A stretch of DNA of 64,000 nt from Erinaceus europaeus (lineage: Eukaryota; Chordata; Mammalia; Eulipotyphla; Erinaceidae). Positions 37,001-51,086 of the stretch are shown here, piece after piece. The notes under the pieces were generated by a model that was not told the origin of the DNA, ran no database searches, and saw nothing but the letters and a program-made list of their open reading frames with translations. The stretch spans positions 620,001-684,000 of the forward strand of contig NW_026647189.1 in assembly GCF_950295315.1 (NCBI RefSeq), read 5' to 3'. A program made the position numbers and the translations under genes. Numbering within the stretch: the stretch's first letter is position 1; each line of letters opens with the position of its first letter.

Positions 37001-37466
37001 GGGCGTTAGGGCAGGTCCCCCTGCTGGATGGTGAGATGGCAGCTGGGCTGGCCCTGGGCCCTCAGGGCTGAAGGGCAGAAGCAGGGTGGCAGTAAAGTAG
37101 CGCAGGGAGGAACACAGTAGATGTTAGTTGGGAGCTGGGGGACAGAGGGTAAGGGGAAAGGGGGCATCCTTGAGGAGGGGTCAGGACTAGAGAGTGGGGG
37201 CAGCTGGAGGCATGGAAGGTCCCAGGAATCAGGGACTGACAGGAACAGATTCCTACACCCCCCCACTGGATAGAAGCTGCAGAAGCCAGAGCAGCAGCCC
37301 TGGCTTGCCTAGGCCAAGGGCCCTGAGTGAGTCCATCTGAGGATGAGGAAGAGGAGGAGGGGGTGGAGGAGGAGGAGGAGAAAGAGGAGGAGGAAGAGTA
37401 GGAAGAGGAGGAGGAGGAGGCGTAGGAGGAGGAGGAAGGGCAGGAGGGCAGCTGTCAGTAGGCAAC
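34064..37466 (+). repeat. Unit 11 (type A variant)
   Basis: Type A state: CACCCAGAGAC, three CT copies, and GGGGCACTTTCTTTTAG after SINE-A, seen only in units 11, 15 and 18. It differs from 15 and 18 by GGAT x8, GGTAATCAATAAATG, a private CATGACTGGACACACGG near 36291, a seven-G run and poly-T of 25. These account for the 8-bp shorter length. SINE-A lies at 35463-35698, SINE-B at 35929-36211 and the CTCF-like motif at 36107-36121. Confidence 0.97.
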
Positions 37467-39903
37467 GGGATTAATAGAGGCCTCCATTACGGAGGCATGT
37501 GTCCAGGCAGGCACCCACCAACCCTCAGGGGCAGCTCACGGCACCCAGGGACTTGGTGTGGGTATCTCTGGGGCGGGGACTGTCTGTCAGTCAGCAAGAC
37601 TGTGTGTCAGTGCACATGGTGGGACAGGGGCCTGGCGGACCTTGGTCCCCCGCCCTGGACTGTCAGATGCCAGCCCCATGCCCAGACACACACCAATCTG
37701 CACATAGCCCCTTGGCCCGGCCGACCAGCACCTGCTTTGGCCTGGGGCTCTGGCTCTGGTGGCTGGCCACCACCCCTCAGGTCAAGTTCAGCGTGGGGGT
37801 CATGGCTGCTGGTCAACTGGATGGGCGGGGTCCCCATGGCCTAGCAACCACATGAGCCCTCTGTGATGTCCTAGCCCCTGGCAATCTGTGCTGGCCACAC
37901 TGGCACTGGGCAGCCCAACTGCCCTGCCACTAGGTCAGGCAACAGCGCCCAGACGCCTGGGCCCTGGCACAGAGGGACGGAAGGATGGGAAGACAGTGCT
38001 GACCGACGAGGGACCTCAGGGCTGGCAGCCAAGAGAAGACAGGTGGAGGTGCGCCCGGGATCCTGGGAGCCCAGGCCAGAGCTGCCTGCATGCCTGCCTG
38101 CCTTCCTGGATGTCCGTATGCTGCCTTTGTCCAGGTAGGTTTCTCAGGTCCCCTCCAATCCTGTCCTCTCCTGTCCTCTCCTGTCCTCACCATCCTCTCC
38201 CCTCTCCTCTCCTCCGCACTTTGCTTCTCTCCTTTGTCTGTCCTCTCTTCCAGGTGCCCTGCTCACCAGCTCCAGCACTTGTGATGCTTCTCCAGTGACA
38301 GCTGTTCGCAACCCCTTCCACCCCCTGCCTGCCCCTAATGTGACCCAGCTCACAGGGTCTCCGGCTCATCCCACCCAAACCCACACGCCCCAACACATTC
38401 CCTGGTTCAGCCCCTCTGCCCTATTCAGCCAAACTGGGCCTTTGCAACCTACCTATGCATCGTTGTTTCTCCTCACCATTCAAGGAGAGATCTCCTTTTG
38501 TACTTAGCTTGGTTGACTGGTGGATGGATGGATGGATGGATGGATGTATGAATGGATGGATAGATGTATGGGTGGATGGATGGATGGATGGGCAGGTCAA
38601 TGGATCGGTTTTGTAGAGGCAGAGTACCATATAGGGGTACTGGAGTCCGCTGGTGTCAGATCCCTAGTCAATGTCAAATGTAAAACATTAATTCATCAAT
38701 AACAAAAATGAATAAGCACCTAAATAAATAAATAAATAAATAAATATAAAAACTGGGTTAAAAAATACATGGCGTCTTTGCCTTTCTGCATATGGAATGC
38801 TGTGAGGATCTTAACAAGGAAAGCATTGTCCTGATTAACCCATTTGAAGTCGTGGAATATTTCCTTTTCCTTTTTCTTTTTTTACTTTCTATTTTCTTGA
38901 TTATTCACTGGAATAAATAGACAGGAATTGAGAGGGAAGGGAGGTAGAGAGAGTTTGAGACACAGAGAGAGACAACTGCAGCACTTCCGCACCACTTGTA
39001 AAGATTTCCCCTGGCATGTGGGAACCAGGGTGTTGAAGCCCAGTCCTCCTGCATTGTAACATGAGTGCTTAACTGGGTGTGGCACCACCTGGTACCCTTG
39101 ATGGGACCCTTTTTTTTAGCAATGAAAAGAAATTCTCGTGGCAAGGTAATAAATAAATGAAGAAGTCAATAAAAGTGCATTTACATTAACTCAGTGGAAA
39201 CACACAGGGACATATACGTCTCTGTTCCCTGTATTACATCTTCATGTATGGATTGATTGCCTCAAGGGGTTATTGCCACAGCTGAGTGCCTACGCCACGA
39301 ATAATCCACAGCTCCTGCACTCCATTTGTTCCCCTTCCGCTGCCCTTGTTGCTTGATCACTGTGGTGGTTATTGTTTTTGTTGTTGTTGTTGTTGTTACT
39401 GACCTTGCATCTGACAGACACAAAAGGAGAGAGCAGAGGAAATACAGGGTGGGAGAGAAAGATAGAGCTCCTAAAGACCTGCTTCACCCTCTGTAAAGCG
39501 ACTCCCCTGCAGGTGGCGGTCTGGGGGCCAGACCCCAAATCCTTCCACCTGTCCCCTCTATTCGTGAGCGCCACAAGCCCTTAACCCTCTGAAATACCGC
39601 CAAACCTCCCTGGATTTACTTTTGAAGGCAGTATCACCTGCCTCGTTTTGAATCCTCATTATCCTGAGGGTCAGTCCTGATGACAGTGTCATGATACGAC
39701 ACACGGAGATCTCTGTTATCAGAGAGCACCTGGAACAGCAGCTGGGGCTCTAGTGCCAGGGCAGGAGCAACTCCCCATCCACCTTCCACGGAGTCCACCT
39801 GCCTGCATTTTGGTCCTTTTCCCTCCAAAAAAGATTTTTCCCTTTTTTCACTTTGAAACAGGCAGGAGACAGGTTACCCAGGCAGGGGGGAAAAAAATAA
39901 AAA

Positions 39904-39938
<35 letters not shown>

Positions 39939-40869
39939 GAAGTGAATGACCATCTTCTGGGAAGTATAGGTTTTGAACCTGAAAACTCTGTCTGTCTGTC
40001 TCTTAGTCCACAGAAAGAGCCACTAGTCCAGCCAGATCTCACGCTCAGATGGGGTGTTTTTGCCAGTCAAAGGTCTGCACAGCGCACTAGGGATTGGGCG
40101 GCCTGAGACCCAAATGTTACATTGTAGATGGACTGTTTGCAGTTCTTGCTCCCCAGGACATTGGACTGTCTCAACTCCCTCCCCTACAGCATGAAAAAAA
40201 GACTCTTGACAACCTTGGAGCAACTGGAGTGGGGGCGAGGGGAGCTGTTTGCATGTCTGCACTGCTCAGGCCCAGGTGTCTGTGGGGGTCCGTGGCAGAG
40301 GCTGTAAGGGGGCTAGGGGGCAGAAGGAGACTGTTTGCGAGGCAGGCTGCAGGCAGGGGAGCCCAGGAGTGTGTGCAGGGCTGTGTGTGTGGGTGTGGTG
40401 GCAGGGCGTTAGGGCAGGTCCCCCTGCTGGATGGTGAGATGGCAGCTGGGCTGGCCCTGGGCCCTCAGGGCTGAAGGGCAGAAGCAGGGTGGCAGTAAAG
40501 TAGCGCAGGGAGGAACACAGTAGATGTTAGTTGGGAGCTGGGGGACAGAGGGTAAGGGGAAAGGGGGCATCCTTGAGGAGGGGTCAGGACTAGAGAGTGG
40601 GGGCAGCTGGAGGCATGGAAGGTCCCAGGAATCAGGGACTGACAGGAACAGATTCCTACACCCCCCCACTGGATAGAAGCTGCAGAAGCCAGAGCAGCAG
40701 CCCTGGCTTGCCTAGGCCAAGGGCCCTGAGTGAGTCCATCTGAGGATGAGGAAGAGGAGGAGGGGGTGGAGGAGGAGGAGGAGAAAGAGGAGGAGGAAGA
40801 GTAGGAAGAGGAGGAGGAGGAGGCGTAGGAGGAGGAGGAAGGGCAGGAGGGCAGCTGTCAGTAGGCAAC
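37467..40869 (+). repeat. Unit 12 (type C)
   Basis: Type C with GGAT x6 and poly-T of 29. It has the same length (3403 bp) and the same state as the adjacent unit 13 at every site I compared, which suggests a very recent single-unit duplication. SINE-A lies at 38862-39097, SINE-B at 39328-39610 and the CTCF-like motif at 39506-39520. Confidence 0.97.
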
Positions 40870-43306
40870 GGGATTAATAGAGGCCTCCATTACGGAGGCA
40901 TGTGTCCAGGCAGGCACCCACCAACCCTCAGGGGCAGCTCACGGCACCCAGGGACTTGGTGTGGGTATCTCTGGGGCGGGGACTGTCTGTCAGTCAGCAA
41001 GACTGTGTGTCAGTGCACATGGTGGGACAGGGGCCTGGCGGACCTTGGTCCCCCGCCCTGGACTGTCAGATGCCAGCCCCATGCCCAGACACACACCAAT
41101 CTGCACATAGCCCCTTGGCCCGGCCGACCAGCACCTGCTTTGGCCTGGGGCTCTGGCTCTGGTGGCTGGCCACCACCCCTCAGGTCAAGTTCAGCGTGGG
41201 GGTCATGGCTGCTGGTCAACTGGATGGGCGGGGTCCCCATGGCCTAGCAACCACATGAGCCCTCTGTGATGTCCTAGCCCCTGGCAATCTGTGCTGGCCA
41301 CACTGGCACTGGGCAGCCCAACTGCCCTGCCACTAGGTCAGGCAACAGCGCCCAGACGCCTGGGCCCTGGCACAGAGGGACGGAAGGATGGGAAGACAGT
41401 GCTGACCGACGAGGGACCTCAGGGCTGGCAGCCAAGAGAAGACAGGTGGAGGTGCGCCCGGGATCCTGGGAGCCCAGGCCAGAGCTGCCTGCATGCCTGC
41501 CTGCCTTCCTGGATGTCCGTATGCTGCCTTTGTCCAGGTAGGTTTCTCAGGTCCCCTCCAATCCTGTCCTCTCCTGTCCTCTCCTGTCCTCACCATCCTC
41601 TCCCCTCTCCTCTCCTCCGCACTTTGCTTCTCTCCTTTGTCTGTCCTCTCTTCCAGGTGCCCTGCTCACCAGCTCCAGCACTTGTGATGCTTCTCCAGTG
41701 ACAGCTGTTCGCAACCCCTTCCACCCCCTGCCTGCCCCTAATGTGACCCAGCTCACAGGGTCTCCGGCTCATCCCACCCAAACCCACACGCCCCAACACA
41801 TTCCCTGGTTCAGCCCCTCTGCCCTATTCAGCCAAACTGGGCCTTTGCAACCTACCTATGCATCGTTGTTTCTCCTCACCATTCAAGGAGAGATCTCCTT
41901 TTGTACTTAGCTTGGTTGACTGGTGGATGGATGGATGGATGGATGGATGTATGAATGGATGGATAGATGTATGGGTGGATGGATGGATGGATGGGCAGGT
42001 CAATGGATCGGTTTTGTAGAGGCAGAGTACCATATAGGGGTACTGGAGTCCGCTGGTGTCAGATCCCTAGTCAATGTCAAATGTAAAACATTAATTCATC
42101 AATAACAAAAATGAATAAGCACCTAAATAAATAAATAAATAAATAAATATAAAAACTGGGTTAAAAAATACATGGCGTCTTTGCCTTTCTGCATATGGAA
42201 TGCTGTGAGGATCTTAACAAGGAAAGCATTGTCCTGATTAACCCATTTGAAGTCGTGGAATATTTCCTTTTCCTTTTTCTTTTTTTACTTTCTATTTTCT
42301 TGATTATTCACTGGAATAAATAGACAGGAATTGAGAGGGAAGGGAGGTAGAGAGAGTTTGAGACACAGAGAGAGACAACTGCAGCACTTCCGCACCACTT
42401 GTAAAGATTTCCCCTGGCATGTGGGAACCAGGGTGTTGAAGCCCAGTCCTCCTGCATTGTAACATGAGTGCTTAACTGGGTGTGGCACCACCTGGTACCC
42501 TTGATGGGACCCTTTTTTTTAGCAATGAAAAGAAATTCTCGTGGCAAGGTAATAAATAAATGAAGAAGTCAATAAAAGTGCATTTACATTAACTCAGTGG
42601 AAACACACAGGGACATATACGTCTCTGTTCCCTGTATTACATCTTCATGTATGGATTGATTGCCTCAAGGGGTTATTGCCACAGCTGAGTGCCTACGCCA
42701 CGAATAATCCACAGCTCCTGCACTCCATTTGTTCCCCTTCCGCTGCCCTTGTTGCTTGATCACTGTGGTGGTTATTGTTTTTGTTGTTGTTGTTGTTGTT
42801 ACTGACCTTGCATCTGACAGACACAAAAGGAGAGAGCAGAGGAAATACAGGGTGGGAGAGAAAGATAGAGCTCCTAAAGACCTGCTTCACCCTCTGTAAA
42901 GCGACTCCCCTGCAGGTGGCGGTCTGGGGGCCAGACCCCAAATCCTTCCACCTGTCCCCTCTATTCGTGAGCGCCACAAGCCCTTAACCCTCTGAAATAC
43001 CGCCAAACCTCCCTGGATTTACTTTTGAAGGCAGTATCACCTGCCTCGTTTTGAATCCTCATTATCCTGAGGGTCAGTCCTGATGACAGTGTCATGATAC
43101 GACACACGGAGATCTCTGTTATCAGAGAGCACCTGGAACAGCAGCTGGGGCTCTAGTGCCAGGGCAGGAGCAACTCCCCATCCACCTTCCACGGAGTCCA
43201 CCTGCCTGCATTTTGGTCCTTTTCCCTCCAAAAAAGATTTTTCCCTTTTTTCACTTTGAAACAGGCAGGAGACAGGTTACCCAGGCAGGGGGGAAAAAAA
43301 TAAAAA

Positions 43307-43341
<35 letters not shown>

Positions 43342-44272
43342 GAAGTGAATGACCATCTTCTGGGAAGTATAGGTTTTGAACCTGAAAACTCTGTCTGTCT
43401 GTCTCTTAGTCCACAGAAAGAGCCACTAGTCCAGCCAGATCTCACGCTCAGATGGGGTGTTTTTGCCAGTCAAAGGTCTGCACAGCGCACTAGGGATTGG
43501 GCGGCCTGAGACCCAAATGTTACATTGTAGATGGACTGTTTGCAGTTCTTGCTCCCCAGGACATTGGACTGTCTCAACTCCCTCCCCTACAGCATGAAAA
43601 AAAGACTCTTGACAACCTTGGAGCAACTGGAGTGGGGGCGAGGGGAGCTGTTTGCATGTCTGCACTGCTCAGGCCCAGGTGTCTGTGGGGGTCCGTGGCA
43701 GAGGCTGTAAGGGGGCTAGGGGGCAGAAGGAGACTGTTTGCGAGGCAGGCTGCAGGCAGGGGAGCCCAGGAGTGTGTGCAGGGCTGTGTGTGTGGGTGTG
43801 GTGGCAGGGCGTTAGGGCAGGTCCCCCTGCTGGATGGTGAGATGGCAGCTGGGCTGGCCCTGGGCCCTCAGGGCTGAAGGGCAGAAGCAGGGTGGCAGTA
43901 AAGTAGCGCAGGGAGGAACACAGTAGATGTTAGTTGGGAGCTGGGGGACAGAGGGTAAGGGGAAAGGGGGCATCCTTGAGGAGGGGTCAGGACTAGAGAG
44001 TGGGGGCAGCTGGAGGCATGGAAGGTCCCAGGAATCAGGGACTGACAGGAACAGATTCCTACACCCCCCCACTGGATAGAAGCTGCAGAAGCCAGAGCAG
44101 CAGCCCTGGCTTGCCTAGGCCAAGGGCCCTGAGTGAGTCCATCTGAGGATGAGGAAGAGGAGGAGGGGGTGGAGGAGGAGGAGGAGAAAGAGGAGGAGGA
44201 AGAGTAGGAAGAGGAGGAGGAGGAGGCGTAGGAGGAGGAGGAAGGGCAGGAGGGCAGCTGTCAGTAGGCAAC
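40870..44272 (+). repeat. Unit 13 (type C)
   Basis: Matches unit 12 at all compared sites, and unit 9 apart from three T residues. SINE-A lies at 42265-42500, SINE-B at 42731-43013 and the CTCF-like motif at 42909-42923. Confidence 0.97.
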
Positions 44273-45524
44273 GGGATTAATAGAGGCCTCCATTACGGAG
44301 GCATGTGTCCAGGCAGGCACCCACCAACCCTCAGGGGCAGCTCACGGCACCCAGGGACTTGGTGTGGGTATCTCTGGGGCGGGGACTGTCAGTCAGCAAG
44401 ACTGTGTGTCAGTGCACATGGTGGGACAGGGGCCTGGCGGACCTTGGTCCCCCGCCCTGGACTGTCAGATGCCAGCCCCATGCCCAGACACACACCAATC
44501 TGCACATAGCCCCTTGGCCCGGCCGACCAGCACCTGCTTTGGCCTGGGGCTCTGGCTCTGGTGGCTGGCCACCACCCCTCAGGTCAAGTTCAGCGTGGGG
44601 GTCATGGCTGCTGGTCAACTGGATGGGCGGGGTCCCCATGGCCTAGCAACCACATGAGCCCTCTGTGATGTCCTAGCCCCTGGCAATCTGTGCTGGCCAC
44701 ACTGGCACTGGGCAGCCCAACTGCCCTGCCACTAGGTCAGGCAACAGCGCCCAGACGCCTGGGCCCTGGCACAGAGGGACGGAAGGATGGGAAGACAGTG
44801 CTGACCGACGAGGGACCTCAGGGCTGGCAGCCAAGAGAAGACAGGTGGAGGTGCGCCCGGGATCCTGGGAGCCCAGGCCAGAGCTGCCTGCATGCCTGCC
44901 TGCCTTCCTGGATGTCCGTATGCTGCCTTTGTCCAGGTAGGTTTCTCAGGTCCCCTCCAATCCTGTCCTCTCCTGTCCTCACCATCCTCTCCCCTCTCCT
45001 CTCCTCTGCACTTTGCTTCTCGCCTTTGTCTGTCCTCTCTTCCAGGTGCCCTGCTCACCAGCTCCAGCACTTGTGATGCTTCTCCAGTGACAGCTGTTCG
45101 CAACCCCTTCCACCCCCTGCCTGCCCCTAATGTGACCCAGCTCACAGGGTCTCCGGCTCATCCCACCCAAACCCACACGCCCCAACACATTCCCTGGTTC
45201 AGCCCCTCTGCCCTATTCAGCCAAACTGGGCCTTTGCAACCTACCTATGCATCGTTGTTTCTCCTCACCATTCAAGGAGAGATCTCCTTTTGTACTTAGC
45301 TTGGTTGACTGGTGGATGGATGGATGGATGGATGGATGGATGGATGGATGTATGAATGGATGGATAGATGTATGGGTGGATGGATGGATGGATGGGCAGG
45401 TCAATGGATCGGTTTTGTAGAGGCAGAGTACCATATAGGGGTACTGGAGTCTGCTGGTGTCAGATCCCTAGTCAATGTCAAATGTAAAACATTAATTCAT
45501 CAATAACAAAAATGAATAAGCACC

Positions 45525-45559
<35 letters not shown>

Positions 45560-47675
45560 ATATAAAAACTGGGTTAAAAAATACATGGCGTCTTTGCCTT
45601 TCTGCATATGGAATGCTGTGAGGATCTTAACAAGGAAAGCATTGTCCTGATTAACCCATTTGAAGTCGTGGAATATTTCCTTTTCCTTTTTCTTTTTTTA
45701 CTTTCTATTTTCTTGATTATTCACTGGAATAAATAGACAGGAATTGAGAGGGAAGGGAGGTAGAGAGAGTTTGAGACACAGAGAGAGACAACTGCAGCAC
45801 TTCCGCACCACTTGTAAAGATTTCCCCTGGCATGTGGGAACCAGGGTGTTGAAGCCCAGTCCTCCTGCATTGTAACATGAGTGCTTAACTGGGTGTGGCA
45901 CCACCTGGTACCCTTGATGGGACACTTTTTTTTAGCAATGAAAAGAAATTCTCGTGTCAAGGTAATAAATAAATGAAGAAGTAAATAAAAGTGCATTTAC
46001 ATTAACTCAGTGGAAACACACAGGGACATATACGTCTCTGTTCCCTGTATTACATCTTCATGTATGGATTGATTGCCTCAAGGGGTTATTGCCACAGCTG
46101 AGTGCCTACGCCACGAATAATCCACAGCTCCTGCACTCCATTTGTTCCCCTTCCGCTGCCCTTGTTGCTTGATCACTGTGGTGGTTATTGTTTTTGTTGT
46201 TGTTGTTGTTGTTACTGACCTTGCATCTGACAGACACAAAAGGAGAGAGCAGAGGAAATACAGGGTGGGAGAGAAAGATAGAGCTCCTAAAGACCTGCTT
46301 CACCCTCTGTAAAGCGACTCCCCTGCAGGTGGCGGTCTGGGGGCCAGACCCCAAATCCTTCCACCTGTCCCCTCTATTCGTGAGCGCCACAAGCCCTTAA
46401 CCCTCTGACATACCGCCAAACCTCCCTGGATTTACTTTTGAAGGCAGTATCACCTGCCTCGTTTTGAATCCTCATTATCCTGACGGTCAGTCCTGGAGAC
46501 AGTGTCATGACACGACACTCAGAGATCTCTGTTATCAGAGAGCACCTGGAACAGCAGCTGGGGCTCTAGTGCCAGGGCAGGAGCAACTCCCCATCCACCT
46601 TCCACGGAGTCCACCTGCCTGCATTTTGGTCCTTTTCCCTCCAAAAAAGATTTTTCCCTTTTTTCACTTTGAAACAGGCAGGAGACAGGTTACCCAGGCA
46701 GGGGGGAAAAAAATAAAAAGCCTTTTTTTTTTTTTTTTTTTACCGAAGTGAATGACCATCTTCTGGGAAGTATAGGTTTTGAACCTGAAAACTCTGTCTG
46801 TCTGTCTCTTAGTCCACAGAAAGAGCCACTAGTCCAGCCAGATCTCACGCTCAGATGGGGTGTTTTTGCCAGTCAAAGGTCTGCACAGCGCACTAGGGAT
46901 TGGGCGGCCTGAGACCCAAATGTTACATTGTAGATGGACTGTTTGCAGTTCTTGCTCCCCAGGACATTGGACTGTCTCAACTCCCTCCCCTACAGCATGA
47001 AAAAAAGACTCTTGACAACCTTGGAGCAACTGGAGTGGGGGCGAGGGGAGCTGTTTGCATGTCTGCACTGCTCATGCCCAGGTGTCTGTGGGGGTCCGTG
47101 GCAGAGGCTGTAAGGGGGCTAGGGGGCAGAAGGAGACTGTTTGAGAGGCAGGCTGCAGGCAGGGGAGCCCAGGAGTGTGTGCAGGGCTGTGTGTGTGGGT
47201 GTGGTGGCAGGGCGTTAGGGCAGGTCCCCCTGCTGGATGGTGAGATGGCAGCTGGGCTGGCCCTGGGCCCTCAGGGCTGAAGGGCAGAAGCAGGGTGGCA
47301 GTAAAGTAGCGCAGGGAGGAACACAGTAGATGTTAGTTGGGAGCTGGGGGACAGAGGGTAAGGGGAAAGGGGGCATCATTGAGGAGGGGTCAGGACTAGA
47401 GAGTGGGGGCAGCTGGAGGCATGGAAGGTCCCAGGAATCAGGGACTGACAGGAACAGATTCCTACACCCCCCCACTGGATAGAAGCTGCAGAAGCCAGAG
47501 CAGCAGCCCTGGCTTGCCTAGGCCAAGGGCCCTGAGTGAGTCCATCTGAGGATGAGGAAGAGGAGGAGGGGGTGGAGGAGGAGGAGGAGAAAGAGGAGGA
47601 GGAAGAGTAGGAAGAGGAGGAGGAGGAGGCGTAGGAGGAGGAGGAAGGGCAGGAGGGCAGCTGTCAGTAGGCAAC
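44273..47675 (+). repeat. Unit 14 (type B)
   Basis: Type B with the same length (3403 bp), the same 37-base (AAAT)n tract, GGAT x9 and poly-T of 19 as unit 10. SINE-A lies at 45678-45913, SINE-B at 46144-46426 and the CTCF-like motif at 46322-46336. Confidence 0.97.
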
Positions 47676-50119
47676 GGGATTAATAGAGGCCTCCATTACG
47701 GAGGCATGTGTCCAGGCAGGCACCCACCAACCCTCAGGGGCAGCTCACGGCACCCAGAGACTTGGTGTGGGTATCTCTGGGGCGGGGACTGTCTGTCAGT
47801 CAGCAAGACTGTGTGTCAGTGCACATGGTGGGACAGGGGCCTGGCGGACCTTGGTCCCCCGCCCTGGACTGTCAGATGCCAGCCCCATGCCCAGACACAC
47901 ACCAATCTGCACATAGCCCCTTGGCCCGGCCGACCAGCACCTGCTTTGGCCTGGGGCTCTGGCTCTGGTGGCTGGCCACCACCCCTCAGGTCAAGTTCAG
48001 CGTGGGGGTCATGGCTGCTGGTCAACTGGATGGGCGGGGTCCCCATGGCCTAGCAACCACATGAGCCCTCTGTGATGTCCTAGCCCCTGGCAATCTGTGC
48101 TGGCCACACTGGCACTGGGCAGCCCAACTGCCCTGCCACTAGGTCAGGCAACAGCGCCCAGACGCCTGGGCCCTGGCACAGAGGGACGGAAGGATGGGAA
48201 GACAGTGCTGACCGACGAGGGACCTCAGGGCTGGCAGCCAAGAGAAGACAGGTGGAGGTGCGCCCGGGATCCTGGGAGCCCAGGCCAGAGCTGCCTGCAT
48301 GCCTGCCTGCCTTCCTGGATGTCCGTATGCTGCCTTTGTCCAGGTAGGTTTCTCAGGTCCCCTCCAATCCTGTCCTCTCCTGTCCTCTCCTGTCCTCACC
48401 ATCCTCTCCCCTCTCCTCTCCTCCGCACTTTGCTTCTCGCCTTTGTCTGTCCTCTCTTCCAGGTGCCCTGCTCACCAGCTCCAGCACTTGTGATGCTTCT
48501 CCAGTGACAGCTGTTCGCAACCCCTTCCACCCCCTGCCTGCCCCTAATGTGACCCAGCTCACAGGGTCTCCGGCTCATCCCACCCAAACCCACACGCCCC
48601 AACACATTCCCTGGTTCAGCCCCTCTGCCCTATTCAGCCAAACTGGGCCTTTGCAACCTACCTATGCATCGTTGTTTCTCCTCACCATTCAAGGAGAGAT
48701 CTCCTTTTGTACTTAGCTTGGTTGACTGGTGGATGGATGGATGGATGGATGGATGGATGGATGGATGTATGAATGGATGGATAGATGTATGGGTGGATGG
48801 ATGGATGGATGGGCAGGTCAATGGATCGGTTTTGTAGAGGCAGAGTACCATATAGGGGTACTGGAGTCCGCTGGTGTCAGATCCCTAGTCAATGTCAAAT
48901 GTAAAACATTAATTCATCAATAACAAAAATGAATAAGCACCTAAATAAATAAATAAATAAATATAAAAACTGGGTTAAAAAATACATGGCGTCTTTGCCT
49001 TTCTGCATATGGAATGCTGTGAGGATCTTAACAAGGAAAGCATTGTCCTGATTAACCCATTTGAAGTCGTGGAATATTTCCTTTTCCTTTTTCTTTTTTT
49101 ACTTTCTATTTTCTTGATTATTCACTGGAATAAATAGACAGGAATTGAGAGGGAAGGGAGGTAGAGAGAGTTTGAGACACAGAGAGAGACAACTGCAGCA
49201 CTTCCGCACCACTTGTAAAGATTTCCCCTGGCATGTGGGAACCAGGGTGTTGAAGCCCAGTCCTCCTGCATTGTAACATGAGTGCTTAACTGGGTGTGGC
49301 ACCACCTGGTACCCTTGATGGGGCACTTTCTTTTAGCAATGAAAAGAAATTCTCGTGGCAAGGTAATAAATAAATGAAGAAGTCAATAAAAGTGCATTTA
49401 CATTAACTCAGTGGAAACACACAGGGACATATACGTCTCTGTTCCCTGTATTACATCTTCATGTATGGATTGATTGCCTCAAGGGGTTATTGCCACAGCT
49501 GAGTGCCTACGCCACGAATAATCCACAGCTCCTGCACTCCATTTGTTCCCCTTCCGCTGCCCTTGTTGCTTGATCACTGTGGTGGTTATTGTTTTTGTTG
49601 TTGTTGTTGTTGTTACTGACCTTGCATCTGACAGACACAAAAGGAGAGAGCAGAGGAAATACAGGGTGGGAGAGAAAGATAGAGCTCCTAAAGACCTGCT
49701 TCACCCTCTGTAAAGCGACTCCCCTGCAGGTGGCGGTCTGGGGGCCAGACCCCAAATCCTTCCACCTGTCCCCTCTATTCGTGAGCGCCACAAGCCCTTA
49801 ACCCTCTGACATACCGCCAAACCTCCCTGGATTTACTTTTGAAGGCAGTATCACCTGCCTCGTTTTGAATCCTCATTATCCTGACGGTCAGTCCTGGAGA
49901 CAGTGTCATGACACGACACTCAGAGATCTCTGTTATCAGAGAGCACCTGGAACAGCAGCTGGGGCTCTAGTGCCAGGGCAGGAGCAACTCCCCATCCACC
50001 TTCCACGGAGTCCACCTGCCTGCATTTTGGTCCTTTTCCCTCCAAAAAAGATTTTTCCCTTTTTTCACTTTGAAACAGGCAGGAGACAGGTTACCCAGGC
50101 AGGGGGGAAAAAATAAAAA

Positions 50120-50155
<36 letters not shown>

Positions 50156-51086
50156 GAAGTGAATGACCATCTTCTGGGAAGTATAGGTTTTGAACCTGAA
50201 AACTCTGTCTGTCTGTCTCTTAGTCCACAGAAAGAGCCACTAGTCCAGCCAGATCTCACGCTCAGATGGGGTGTTTTTGCCAGTCAAAGGTCTGCACAGC
50301 GCACTAGGGATTGGGCGGCCTGAGACCCAAATGTTACATTGTAGATGGACTGTTTGCAGTTCTTGCTCCCCAGGACATTGGACTGTCTCAACTCCCTCCC
50401 CTACAGCATGAAAAAAAGACTCTTGACAACCTTGGAGCAACTGGAGTGGGGGCGAGGGGAGCTGTTTGCATGTCTGCACTGCTCAGGCCCAGGTGTCTGT
50501 GGGGGTCCGTGGCAGAGGCTGTAAGGGGGCTAGGGGGCAGAAGGAGACTGTTTGAGAGGCAGGCTGCAGGCAGGGGAGCCCAGGAGTGTGTGCAGGGCTG
50601 TGTGTGTGGGTGTGGTGGCAGGGCGTTAGGGCAGGTCCCCCTGCTGGATGGTGAGATGGCAGCTGGGCTGGCCCTGGGCCCTCAGGGCTGAAGGGCAGAA
50701 GCAGGGTGGCAGTAAAGTAGCGCAGGGAGGAACACAGTAGATGTTAGTTGGGAGCTGGGGGACAGAGGGTAAGGGGAAAGGGGGCATCCTTGAGGAGGGG
50801 TCAGGACTAGAGAGTGGGGGCAGCTGGAGGCATGGAAGGTCCCAGGAATCAGGGACTGACAGGAACAGATTCCTACACCCCCCCACTGGATAGAAGCTGC
50901 AGAAGCCAGAGCAGCAGCCCTGGCTTGCCTAGGCCAAGGGCCCTGAGTGAGTCCATCTGAGGATGAGGAAGAGGAGGAGGGGGTGGAGGAGGAGGAGGAG
51001 AAAGAGGAGGAGGAAGAGTAGGAAGAGGAGGAGGAGGAGGCGTAGGAGGAGGAGGAAGGGCAGGAGGGCAGCTGTCAGTAGGCAAC
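47676..51086 (+). repeat. Unit 15 (type A)
   Basis: Type A 5' half (CACCCAGAGAC, three CT copies, GGGGCACTTTC). The stretch after SINE-B reads GACGGTCAGTCCTGGAGAC and CGACACTCAG, which is the type B state, and poly-T is 30. It has the same length and states as unit 18, 10,213 bp downstream. SINE-A lies at 49079-49314, SINE-B at 49545-49827 and the CTCF-like motif at 49723-49737. Confidence 0.97.

Larger units (their letters stand above)
27255..51086 (+). repeat. Higher-order duplication, four-unit period (units 9-11 and 13-15)
   Basis: The type order C-B-A of units 9-10-11 recurs as units 13-14-15 at an offset of 13,612 to 13,615 bp, with an extra type C unit (12) between. Units 10 and 14 agree in length and all compared variants. 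Units 11 and 15 share the type A 5' half but differ after SINE-B. Confidence 0.8.
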
